Positions 1 through 5,898 of a stretch of 8,019 bases of DNA are shown here, piece after piece. The position numbers were made by a program, and so were the translations under genes. How positions within the stretch are numbered: the stretch's first letter is position 1; each line of letters opens with the position of its first letter. The notes under the pieces were generated by a model that saw only the letters and a list, made by a program, of their open reading frames with translations, ran no database searches and was not told where the DNA came from. Origin of the DNA: Dehalococcoidia bacterium (GTDB lineage Bacteria; Chloroflexota; Dehalococcoidia; UBA1151; UBA1328); the NCBI GenBank assembly GCA_030745955.1, contig JASLNQ010000092.1, positions 1-8,019 of the forward strand. The letters run 5' to 3'.

Positions 1-74
1 ACATCGACCATGCGGGCCTTGCCCGATTCGTCGATATGGCTCAGGCCACCCGGTGTGTTAGTTTCGTCGGCCAT
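1..74 (-). CDS. moaC: Cyclic pyranopterin monophosphate synthase MoaC, N-terminal fragment (gene continues past the left edge)
   Basis: Reading leftward from the ATG at 74-72 gives 24 open codons that run off the window. After a short variable leader, the segment reads LSHIDESGKARMVDV, which matches the conserved N-terminus of MoaC (the L-T-H-x-x-x-x-G-x-A-x-M-V-D-V pattern). Known role: MoaC converts the 3',8-cyclo-dihydro-GTP made by MoaA into cyclic pyranopterin monophosphate, in the cytoplasm. The catalytic residues lie in the missing part and cannot be checked. The start is supported by coupling: the TAA stop of rnhA and the moaC ATG share one base (TAATG), so translation is probably coupled. 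A moaA gene lies about 2.3 kb away on the same strand, which supports the call. The main limit is the short length. Confidence 0.8.
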   Translation of the reverse strand, partial: MADETNTPGGLSHIDESGKARMVD

Positions 75-571
75 TACCCACCCGTCCCGTTGGGATTGGC
101 GAAGTTCTCATCCACGATCAGGTCGTTCCCGCGAGCCGCGCCGTTCGCCAGTTCGTCGCAGCGCTCGTTCTCGGGGTGACCCATATGGCCGCGGACCCAC
201 TTAAAGCTTACGTCGTGTCGACCAACCGCCTGTAGTAACCGCTCCCACAGGTCGGGGTTGAGGGCGCGCTCCTTCTTGTTGCGCATCCACCCGTTCGCAC
301 GCCATTTTCTGGCCCAGCCCTTCTCGATTCCGTTGATTACATATTGCGAATCGGTTGTAAGGACCACCCGCCGACGCTCTTTGAGGCTGTTGAGCGCGAC
401 TATGGCCCCGAGCAGCTCCATGCGGTTGTTCGTGGTGTGAACGTAGCCCTGGCTCAACTCTTTCTGGTTGTCGCCGTACTTCAGGACGACTCCGTAGCCG
501 CCGGGGCCGGGATTCCCTATGGCCGAGCCGTCGGAATACGCGTAAACGATGTTGTCATTACCTTTGACCAT
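74..571 (-). CDS. rnhA: Ribonuclease HI
   Basis: This 165-residue protein cleaves the RNA strand of RNA-DNA hybrids (R-loops, Okazaki primers) in the cytoplasm. The N-terminal strand carries the hallmark SDGSAIGNPGPGGYG. By comparison with E. coli RNase HI, the catalytic carboxylates are D14, E52 (in NNRMELLGAI), D74 (in TTDSQYVINGI) and D139, with the catalytic histidine H129 in RGHMGHPENERCDELA. A basic, Trp-rich stretch at about 84-108 (GWARKWRANGW onward) corresponds to the substrate-binding handle of the E. coli type. Length is close to the family norm of about 155. I chose the ATG at 571. The frame can be extended to a TTG at 598, but that codon directly follows an in-frame TGA and adds nine residues without family similarity. 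The Shine-Dalgarno site is weak. It is cotranscribed with moaC (TAATG overlap) and divergent from the GNAT gene. Confidence 0.96.
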   Translation of the reverse strand: MVKGNDNIVYAYSDGSAIGNPGPGGYGVVLKYGDNQKELSQGYVHTTNNRMELLGAIVALNSLKERRRVVLTTDSQYVINGIEKGWARKWRANGWMRNKKERALNPDLWERLLQAVGRHDVSFKWVRGHMGHPENERCDELANGAARGNDLIVDENFANPNGTGG

Positions 572-633
572 TGCACCAAAGATACTCTCACCCGACAATC
601 AGGCACAATCTTGAATAACACCGGGGCGAATTA

Positions 634-1785
634 ATGTCGATTGAATTCTCGGACTCTGCGGTGACTCCAGTCCTCGAACTTGAGGATTCGCTGGTGCTGC
701 GTCCGGTTGAACTCGATGATGCTGAGAGTTATTACGGACTCCTGGCCGACAATCTCGATTATGTATCAGATTGGTTGCGGCGTTCCGAGCCACCTGCAAC
801 GGTGGATGAACGTCGCAAACTCATGGCTGCCGAGCTGGAATCGGGCAAAACTGGCAACAGTCACTGGTGGTTGATCGAGTCTGACGGCCAACTCGCCGGG
901 ACCATCGCCTTTCATAACATCCGGCAGCGAGATCGCTGGACCCTGGTCGGTTACTGGCTCGGAGAAAGATTCACCGGTCGCGGGATCATGACCAACTCCC
1001 TGCGGACCGTGATCGACTGGGCATTCACCGAGCTGGGGTTAATCAGAGTCGAAATCCACAGTGCCATTGCGAACCAGGCCAGTTGTGCGGTCCCTGAACG
1101 GCTGGGCATCAGGCGTGAGTCGATTCGACGCCAGTCCGAAACCATCAACGGTACGACGCACGACATGGCGATCTATGCGGCGATTGCCGATAACTGGCCC
1201 GTGAAGCCGCCTGAAAAACCACTGCCATTGCAGACGATCAGTGTTGATGACGAGATCAGGTTGCGGCCGGTTGCCGAAAGCGATCAGGACGCTATGTGGC
1301 AGGCGATCGACGGGGGGCGCGCCTACCTCGAAGAGTTTCTGCCGTGGATCGATGAGTACCCATCCCAAGACCACCACACCGCCGGCTTCAGAAAGCGGCT
1401 GTTCGAACGCGACAACTTCGACCGGACCGCGGCTTACGTACTCGAGTACCGGGGTCGGCTCGGTGGCATGGTCGGGCTTGGCACACCGACCGGAGGCAAC
1501 GGGATAGAGCTCGGTTACTGGCTGCGCGAAGATTTGCAGGGGCGGGGCATCATGACGCGGTCGATCGAGGCCGTGATCGGCATGGTGGTGGTTCATATGG
1601 GAATGCACCGCGTGGTGATACGTGCCGCCACGGGGAACCTGCCTTCACGTGGCATCCCGGAACGACTTGGATTCACCCACGAGGGCGCTCTCCGTGAGGC
1701 CGCATACGTGAACGGCGAGTATCACGACCTTGAGATCTACTCGATGCTCGATCACGAGTGGCTGGCGCGGTCGGAAAATGCCTGA
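634..1785 (+). CDS. Tandem GNAT (RimJ/RimL-type) N-acetyltransferase, two fused domains
   Basis: This 383-residue soluble protein is built from two GNAT acetyltransferase domains of the RimJ/RimL class, at about residues 18-185 and 205-375. Both repeats start with an LRPV motif (22-25 and 210-213) and carry the acetyl-CoA pyrophosphate loop: GYWLGERFTGRGIMT at 106-120 and GYWLREDLQGRGIMT at 294-308. Both also have the later R-V-x-I ... PERLG motif (138-158 and 326-346) and end in an N-G-x-x-H-D strand. The family transfers acetyl groups from acetyl-CoA, typically to protein N-termini or small amines; the substrate here cannot be read from sequence. Domain 1 has CAVPERLGI where domain 2 has RGIPERLGF, so the first site may be diverged. 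The ATG at 634 has only a GGGGCG-like stretch upstream. It is the only rightward gene between leftward neighbours, so it is probably transcribed alone. Mycothiol synthase is another tandem GNAT, but these motifs are RimL-like. Confidence 0.88.
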   Translation: MSIEFSDSAVTPVLELEDSLVLRPVELDDAESYYGLLADNLDYVSDWLRRSEPPATVDERRKLMAAELESGKTGNSHWWLIESDGQLAGTIAFHNIRQRDRWTLVGYWLGERFTGRGIMTNSLRTVIDWAFTELGLIRVEIHSAIANQASCAVPERLGIRRESIRRQSETINGTTHDMAIYAAIADNWPVKPPEKPLPLQTISVDDEIRLRPVAESDQDAMWQAIDGGRAYLEEFLPWIDEYPSQDHHTAGFRKRLFERDNFDRTAAYVLEYRGRLGGMVGLGTPTGGNGIELGYWLREDLQGRGIMTRSIEAVIGMVVVHMGMHRVVIRAATGNLPSRGIPERLGFTHEGALREAAYVNGEYHDLEIYSMLDHEWLARSENA

Positions 1786-1833
1786 CCCGGTCGCGTAAGA
1801 GCCCGCAAAAACGTCCCCACGGCACCAGGGCTG

Positions 1834-2355
1834 CTATCCCGGCACGCCGCGCACAAGCATCATGCCGACGACGGCCGTTGCGATCGCGATCAGGAGGTTG
1901 ATCCTCGCCAGCATGACCAGCCGCTTCCTGGCCGCAACGGTCGATGGCGGCGGTGGCTGACCACGGCCCACTTGCCGGATCAGCTCTGCGACCCGCGGGC
2001 CGAGCACAAAGTCGTGGAACCCGCTCATAACCAGCAGCACGCCGACCAGCACGATCTTGACGAGCAGGGCGGTTCCGATCTCGGTCGACCAGAACCCCTC
2101 GTCGTTGAAGCGGTCGAAGCCGATGCCGCGCCACTCCAGGGCAAGTGCACCCGATACGACGAGCAGCGCCAGGAGCACCCAGGCGATGCCGCGGAACCTG
2201 GTTGCCGCACGCCGGAGGAACACCAGCCCCATGGCGGGTGGGTCCATGCCGCGGGCGACTGGGACCATCACGAGCGCAAGGAATATCGCACCGCCGATCC
2301 ACGTGACGGCCGAGAAGATGTGGACTGCAACGATGATGAACTGCAAGATCGACAC
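1834..2355 (-). CDS. CopD-like four-helix integral membrane protein
   Basis: This 173-residue protein has four predicted membrane helices, at about residues 4-30, 56-74, 93-112 and 150-168. Arg/Lys-rich loops at 31-55 and 120-150 and an acidic loop at 75-92 suggest both ends lie outside the cytoplasm. Helix 1 has H12 followed by W19-I-G-G, the start typical of CopD-family and HemJ-like membrane proteins. Helix 3 has K100 and ends in FHDFVLGPR, so H114 is a second candidate metal or haem ligand. The cytoplasmic loop contains PPPP at 134-137. CopD relatives are linked to copper uptake or resistance, but many members have no tested function, so the role here is inferred only. The start is a GTG with a strong Shine-Dalgarno site (see 2362-2369). 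It lies 34 bp downstream of moaA on the same strand, so it is probably last in a rdgB-moaA operon. Its 3' end converges on the GNAT gene across 48 bp. Confidence 0.7.
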   Translation of the reverse strand: MSILQFIIVAVHIFSAVTWIGGAIFLALVMVPVARGMDPPAMGLVFLRRAATRFRGIAWVLLALLVVSGALALEWRGIGFDRFNDEGFWSTEIGTALLVKIVLVGVLLVMSGFHDFVLGPRVAELIRQVGRGQPPPPSTVAARKRLVMLARINLLIAIATAVVGMMLVRGVPG

Positions 2356-2361
2356 TCAAGT

Positions 2362-2369
2362 CTCCTCCC
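2362..2369 (-). promoter_or_regulatory. Strong Shine-Dalgarno site that decides a GTG start
   Basis: On the minus strand GGGAGGAG lies six bases before the GTG at 2355-2353. It is the best Shine-Dalgarno match in the window and fixes the start of the CopD-like gene at a non-ATG codon. Most other genes here have weak sites or none. Confidence 0.85.
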
Positions 2370-2389
2370 GGTCGATTGAAGCCAGCCGG

Positions 2390-3439
2390 TCAGCCACCGA
2401 TGTAGTACATCTCGACTTTGTCGCCTGCAGTGTTTTTGAATCCGGTGTTTTTCGAACGCAACTCGGAATAGCGGTCGGCGCGGCCCTTCCAGGTGCTGCC
2501 GATGATCGCAGTGAGCTCGTCGTCAGACGCCCCCGCCCGCATCGGCGTTTTCATGTCGGCTCCACCGGAGGCGAAAAGGCAGGTGACAAGCTTGCCATCC
2601 GTCGACAGGCGTGCCCGGTTGCAGTCGCCACAGAACGGCTCGGAGACCGATGAGATGATCCCGATCTCCCCTTCGCCGTCCAGGTACCGGTACCTGCTCA
2701 CAACTTCACCCTGGGAGTTGGGTGCCACTGGCTCGATAGGGAACTCCGCCCCTATCAGCTCGCGGATCTCCGTGGCCGGGACGACCTGCGATAACTCCCA
2801 CCCGTTCCTCGTCCCGACATCCATGAACTCGATGAACCGGACGATAGTGCCGGTGCCCCTGAAGTAACGGGCCGTATCGACGAGCGTGTGCTCGTTGACG
2901 CCCCGCTGGACGACGACGTTGATCTTGATCGGCGCGAAGCCAAGGTCGGAGGCGGCCCTGATGCCCTCAAGCGTCCTGGCCGGGCCCTGTGGCCGGCCGG
3001 ACATCGTCTTGAAGATTTCTTCATCGAGTGAATCCAGCGACACAGTAAGGCGGTCGAGACCTGCGTCCTTGAGATCGCCGGCGTGCTGCGCGAGCAGGTA
3101 GCCGTTGGTCGTCAGGGCGAGGTCGTCGACACCTTCGATTGCGGAAAGCTTTGCAATCAGCTCCGGCAGGTTGACCCGTACCAGCGGCTCGCCACCGGTG
3201 ATCCTGATCTTCGAGACCCCGGCAGCCACGAACAATTTCGCCAGCCGTTCAATTTCTTCGAACGTGAGGATGTGCGGGCGCGGCAGGAATTCGTACTTCT
3301 CGCCGTATATCTCGGCCGGCATGCAGTAGGGACACCTGAAGTTGCAGCGGTCCGTCACCGATATCCGCAGGTCGCGGAGGGACCGGCCGAATGTATCGGC
3401 GATCCCTTTTGCACGCTGGTTTCCTGGTGTTTGCGACAT
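2390..3439 (-). CDS. moaA: GTP 3',8-cyclase MoaA (radical SAM, molybdenum cofactor biosynthesis)
   Basis: This 349-residue radical SAM enzyme converts GTP to 3',8-cyclo-7,8-dihydro-GTP, the first committed step of molybdenum cofactor synthesis, in the cytoplasm. The N-terminal 4Fe-4S motif is C32-NFR-C36-PY-C39, followed by the SAM-binding TGGEP at 81-85 and the barrel strand LTVSLDSL at 131-138. The second, GTP-binding 4Fe-4S cluster is marked by C270, C273 and C287 (FCGDCNRARL, then VTCLF). The protein ends in MYYIGG, the conserved C-terminal Gly-Gly tail needed for activity in MoaA. Length is normal and all key residues are intact. The ATG at 3439 has no clear Shine-Dalgarno site; an in-frame stop 12 codons upstream, with no other usual start codon in between, leaves it as the first plausible start. 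It lies 75 bp downstream of rdgB and 34 bp upstream of the CopD-like gene, all on one strand. Confidence 0.97.
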   Translation of the reverse strand: MSQTPGNQRAKGIADTFGRSLRDLRISVTDRCNFRCPYCMPAEIYGEKYEFLPRPHILTFEEIERLAKLFVAAGVSKIRITGGEPLVRVNLPELIAKLSAIEGVDDLALTTNGYLLAQHAGDLKDAGLDRLTVSLDSLDEEIFKTMSGRPQGPARTLEGIRAASDLGFAPIKINVVVQRGVNEHTLVDTARYFRGTGTIVRFIEFMDVGTRNGWELSQVVPATEIRELIGAEFPIEPVAPNSQGEVVSRYRYLDGEGEIGIISSVSEPFCGDCNRARLSTDGKLVTCLFASGGADMKTPMRAGASDDELTAIIGSTWKGRADRYSELRSKNTGFKNTAGDKVEMYYIGG

Positions 3440-3445
3440 GATTTT

Positions 3446-3473
3446 CGGGCACGCGGGCGCTTCGCCCGTTTTT
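3446..3473 (+). other. Hairpin with T-run upstream of moaA; terminator-like only in the rightward direction
   Basis: On the plus strand CGGGCG (3454-3459), a three-base loop and CGCCCG (3463-3468) form a perfect 6-bp GC stem followed directly by TTTTT (3469-3473). This looks like a small intrinsic terminator for rightward transcription, but both flanking genes (rdgB and moaA) read leftward. In the leftward RNA the same hairpin ends 14 bases before the moaA ATG, with the A-run on its upstream side and no U-run after it. A second CGGGC copy at 3446-3450 gives the leftward RNA a competing GCCCG arm, seven bases (including AAAA) before the ATG. Whether it terminates antisense transcription or shapes moaA translation is unknown. 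Confidence 0.5.
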
Positions 3474-3514
3474 CAATAGTACCGATGAAAGGTGAGGATT
3501 TCCGGTTTCCGGCC

Positions 3515-4117
3515 CTAAACGAGGGTTTCGAGTGTCCTGTATAGCCCGCGGAGGGCCGCGCCACGGTGGCTGATCGCGTCTTTTTCTGGTCCGGAGAGCT
3601 GCGCGGTCGTCCTCGCATATGAGGCCAACCAGAAGACCGGGTCGTAGCCGAAGCCGTTCTCGCCAACCGGCTGGTGCATGATCGCGCCCTCGATCACGCC
3701 CTCGCTGGTCACGAGCCCACCCGGCACAGCGTCGCCAGCGAGCGCCAGCACCGCCACGAACCTGGCGGTCCGCTTCCATCCGGGGACTTGCTCCAGGTTC
3801 TTGAGGAGCAACTCGACCCGCTGTTTGTCGTCGAGGCCCGCGCCGCCGTAGCGGGCGGAAGTCACTCCGGGTTTGCCGTGCAGTGCATCAACCACCAGCC
3901 CGGAATCGTCGGCCAGCGTGAGTTCGCCCGAGACTTCAGCGTAGGCCCGGGCCTTGAGCGCCGCGTTCTCCTCGAACGTGGTACCGGTCTCTTCGACTTC
4001 GAGATCGATTCCTAGATCGTCGAGTCCGACAACCTCGAAGGCCATTTTCGAGAGCATTCGTGAGAACTCGCGGACCTTGCCCGAATTGTGCGTTGCGACC
4101 AGAAGTTTTCTGCTCAT
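3515..4117 (-). CDS. rdgB: XTP/dITP pyrophosphatase, RdgB/HAM1 family
   Basis: This 200-residue enzyme hydrolyses non-canonical purine triphosphates (dITP, ITP, XTP) to monophosphate and pyrophosphate, keeping deaminated bases out of DNA and RNA. It acts in the cytoplasm, usually as a Mg-dependent dimer. The family motifs are present in order: the N-terminal nucleotide loop ATHNSGK at 8-14, EETGTTFEENA at 42-52, the metal site ADDSGL at 69-74 with HGKPGVTSARY at 80-90, GENGFGYDPVF at 152-162, and the base-recognition SHRG at 183-186. Length matches E. coli RdgB (197). The ATG at 4117 has a modest GGTAGG about nine bases upstream. It is first in the leftward run rdgB-moaA-CopD-like and divergent from the oxidase operon. 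The 75-bp gap to moaA holds a hairpin, so the two genes may be only partly cotranscribed. No oddities were seen in the protein. Confidence 0.96.
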   Translation of the reverse strand: MSRKLLVATHNSGKVREFSRMLSKMAFEVVGLDDLGIDLEVEETGTTFEENAALKARAYAEVSGELTLADDSGLVVDALHGKPGVTSARYGGAGLDDKQRVELLLKNLEQVPGWKRTARFVAVLALAGDAVPGGLVTSEGVIEGAIMHQPVGENGFGYDPVFWLASYARTTAQLSGPEKDAISHRGAALRGLYRTLETLV

Positions 4118-4207
4118 GAGTACAAACCTACCGCCGGTGGATTGCGTCTGCGTGATCGGGGCGAACGAAAAAGGTGAGTTATTCGAGATTTATTGACCGT
4201 TGCGGGT

Positions 4208-4261
4208 GTAAAACAGCGGTGTTAAGCTTTACTAGTTTTACATGCTTTTTCGCTGTTTTAC
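4208..4261. repeat. Perfect 11-bp inverted repeat in the rdgB-coxB divergent spacer, candidate operator
   Basis: GTAAAACAGCG at 4208-4218 is the exact reverse complement of CGCTGTTTTAC at 4251-4261. Between the arms, a further GTTTTACA at 4235-4242 pairs perfectly with TGTAAAAC at 4207-4214. The two GTTTTAC copies (4235 and 4255) start 20 bp apart, about two helical turns. The block is AT-rich within a GC-rich context and lies between two divergent genes, where a regulator of the oxidase operon or of rdgB would be expected to bind. A 32-base loop and no following T-run make a terminator unlikely. I could not identify a convincing -35/-10 pair for either direction. The rest of the spacer, 4118-4324, shows nothing further that I can name. 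Confidence 0.55.
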
Positions 4262-4324
4262 CCCTCAGCGTTCCGTTTTATCACCGCAGTGCCCGCAGTC
4301 AAATTCCCACGACAACGCTCCGGG

Positions 4325-5845
4325 ATGCACCGAGTTTCCGGGCCAAAGTTCCCCGTCCGACCGACCCTTTTGCATCTTTCGCGGTGGTACGCGGCGCGAT
4401 GGCGTCGAACAGGCCTGCTGCTCTTCCCGCTCGCTGTATTACTGCTGACGGCCTGCACACCCGGCAACAACCAGTCGACTTTCGGTACCGCCGGTCCCGT
4501 AGCGGAAGACCAGGCCACCCTGTTCAAGTTCATCTTCTGGATCGCGGCCGTCGTGTTTGTCCTGGTCGAGGGAGCGGTCGTTTATGTATCAGTGCGGTAC
4601 CGGCAACGCTCGGACTCCGACGAACTTCCCCACCAGACCCACGGCAACAACAAGCTTGAGGTCACCTGGACGATCGTCCCGGCCGTCATTCTCATCGCCG
4701 TCGCCGTTCCCACGCTAAGTCAAATCTGGGCACAGCAAAACGGCGCGCCCGACGACAGGGGCGAAGTCCTGGACGTGGAAGCGGTCGGGCACCAGTGGTG
4801 GTTCGAGTTCCGCTATCCGGACCACGAGGTCATCACGTCAAACGAGCTCCACATCCCGGTCGGCCGGCCCGTTTCCTTCAAGCTCACCTCTCAGGACGTC
4901 ATCCACAGCTTCTGGGTCCCAAAGATGGCCGGTAAGGTCGACATGGTCCCGCTCCACGACAACTACTTCTGGTTGATCGGCTCTGAGGTGGGTGAGTTCT
5001 ACGGCCAGTGTGCCGAGTTCTGCGGCATTGCCCACGCCCACATGCGTTTCCGCGTGTTTGTAGATACCGAGGAAGATTTCCGGGCCTGGGTCGAGGGCAT
5101 GCACACCGCCCCGGATGCGCCGGTTCCCGGATCGCCCGAGGCTGCGGGTCAGCAGTTGTTTGCGGCGAACTGCGCGTCCTGCCACACCAGCGACAGCACC
5201 GCACCCGGTTCGTATGCCCGCGAGATCAGCGCCCAGCAGGCCCGCTGGAACGGCTGGATTGCTGATGTTGAAAACTCGGGGATAGTCTCGGCGCCGAACC
5301 TGACTCATTTCGGCACCCATACGACCCTGGGCGCGGGCCTGGAAGACCTGAACCCGGAGTCGTTGATCGGCTGGATCACCGATCCCTCGTCGGTCAAGAT
5401 TGGCACGCGCATGCAGCGGCACGCCGCGGTCTACGACACGCCCGGTGGCAGGGCGAAGCTGAGTACGGCTGAGATTTCGGAGATCGCTTCGTACCTGCTC
5501 TCGCTCAGGCCGGGTTCCGGTCCGGTCGATGCGTCTCCTGGTCCGGGCGGGAGCGGTGATCCGGGCGGTGGCGCAGCGGTCGACGGCGCGGCGGTGTTCG
5601 CCGCGAACTGCACAAGCTGCCACTCCACGGGCGCCGACGCGGTGCTGGGTCCCGGGCTTGCCGGGGTTGGTGACCGGGCGGCTTCTCAAGTATCGGGGCT
5701 GAGCGCCGACGAGTACCTCGAGCAGTCGCTGAGAGAGCCCGGTGCGGTAGTCGTTGACGGGTTCCCGGACCTGATGCCCGCCTGGGACCACCTCGACGAC
5801 GACACGATTGATGCCCTCATCACTTACCTGAAAACTCTGAAGTAA
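4325..5845 (+). CDS. coxB: Cytochrome c oxidase subunit II with CuA domain and two fused cytochrome c domains
   Basis: Subunit II takes electrons from the periplasmic side and passes them through CuA to subunit I. In this 506-residue form an N-terminal signal ends in a lipobox, LLTAC, with lipidated Cys44. Two membrane helices follow (about 65-90 and 113-133), then the CuA cupredoxin domain. CuA ligands are intact: H194, C229, E231, C233, H237 and M240 (DVIHSFWVP; QCAEFCGIAHAHM). Two cytochrome c domains come next: C283-AS-C286-H287 with likely axial M363, and C429-TS-C432-H433 with likely axial M484. A Gly/Pro/Asp-rich linker (about 397-418) separates them. One fused haem c defines caa3 oxidases; two are less common. 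The start is uncertain: GTG 4289 (adds 12 residues), ATG 4325 and TTG 4370 are all in frame and none has a Shine-Dalgarno site. I chose the ATG. It is first in the coxB-coxA-coxC operon. Confidence 0.95.
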   Translation: MHRVSGPKFPVRPTLLHLSRWYAARWRRTGLLLFPLAVLLLTACTPGNNQSTFGTAGPVAEDQATLFKFIFWIAAVVFVLVEGAVVYVSVRYRQRSDSDELPHQTHGNNKLEVTWTIVPAVILIAVAVPTLSQIWAQQNGAPDDRGEVLDVEAVGHQWWFEFRYPDHEVITSNELHIPVGRPVSFKLTSQDVIHSFWVPKMAGKVDMVPLHDNYFWLIGSEVGEFYGQCAEFCGIAHAHMRFRVFVDTEEDFRAWVEGMHTAPDAPVPGSPEAAGQQLFAANCASCHTSDSTAPGSYAREISAQQARWNGWIADVENSGIVSAPNLTHFGTHTTLGAGLEDLNPESLIGWITDPSSVKIGTRMQRHAAVYDTPGGRAKLSTAEISEIASYLLSLRPGSGPVDASPGPGGSGDPGGGAAVDGAAVFAANCTSCHSTGADAVLGPGLAGVGDRAASQVSGLSADEYLEQSLREPGAVVVDGFPDLMPAWDHLDDDTIDALITYLKTLK

Positions 5846-5857
5846 CGGCAACCACTC

Positions 5858-5884
5858 GTGCGGACGGCCCAACACCGTCTGCGC
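5858..5884 (+). other. Intercistronic hairpin between coxB and coxA
   Basis: In the 53-bp gap, 5858-5867 pairs with 5875-5884 as a 10-bp stem with two G-U pairs and a seven-base loop (CCCAACA). No T-run follows, so it is not an intrinsic terminator. It sits just before the coxA ribosome binding site and may affect mRNA processing or subunit ratios; that role is inference. Confidence 0.5.
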
Positions 5885-5887
5885 TGC

Positions 5888-5891
5888 GGAG
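5888..5891 (+). promoter_or_regulatory. Shine-Dalgarno site supporting the coxA GTG start
   Basis: GGAG lies seven bases before the GTG at 5899-5901. It supports a GTG start for coxA, because the first in-frame ATG comes only at residue 78, inside the conserved MHGT motif and well past the first membrane helix. Confidence 0.65.
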
Positions 5892-5898
5892 CGAACTG

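Noticed and set aside
572..598. Extension of rnhA to a TTG start at 598
   Set aside because: The TTG directly follows an in-frame TGA and the added residues have no counterpart in RNase HI; the ATG at 571 gives the usual N-terminus.
572..633. Divergent promoter between rnhA and the GNAT gene, including an ACAATC direct repeat at 595-600 and 605-610
   Set aside because: The possible -35 and -10 hexamers match consensus only at three or four positions, and a six-base direct repeat is easily chance; not enough to call a site.
1039..1608. Minus-strand frame of 189 codons opposite the GNAT gene
   Set aside because: No domain is visible, and both GNAT motifs on the plus strand are intact through this region.
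634..1785. Mycothiol synthase (MshD), another tandem GNAT
   Set aside because: Both halves carry the RimL-style GYWL...GRGIMT loop and N-G-x-x-H-D ending; nothing in the sequence or neighbourhood points to mycothiol synthesis.
1786..1833. Bidirectional terminator between the converging GNAT and CopD-like genes
   Set aside because: Only a 5-bp AGCCC/GGGCT pair with a loop of over 20 bases and no T-run was found.
3440..3514. Molybdenum cofactor riboswitch upstream of moaA
   Set aside because: The 75-bp gap is too short for the large known Moco RNA motif, and only a simple hairpin is visible.
4199..4230. Sigma-70 promoter for coxB starting from TTGACC (4193) or TTGCGG (4200)
   Set aside because: At the right spacing the -10 positions read GCGGTG or TAAGCT, which are poor matches.
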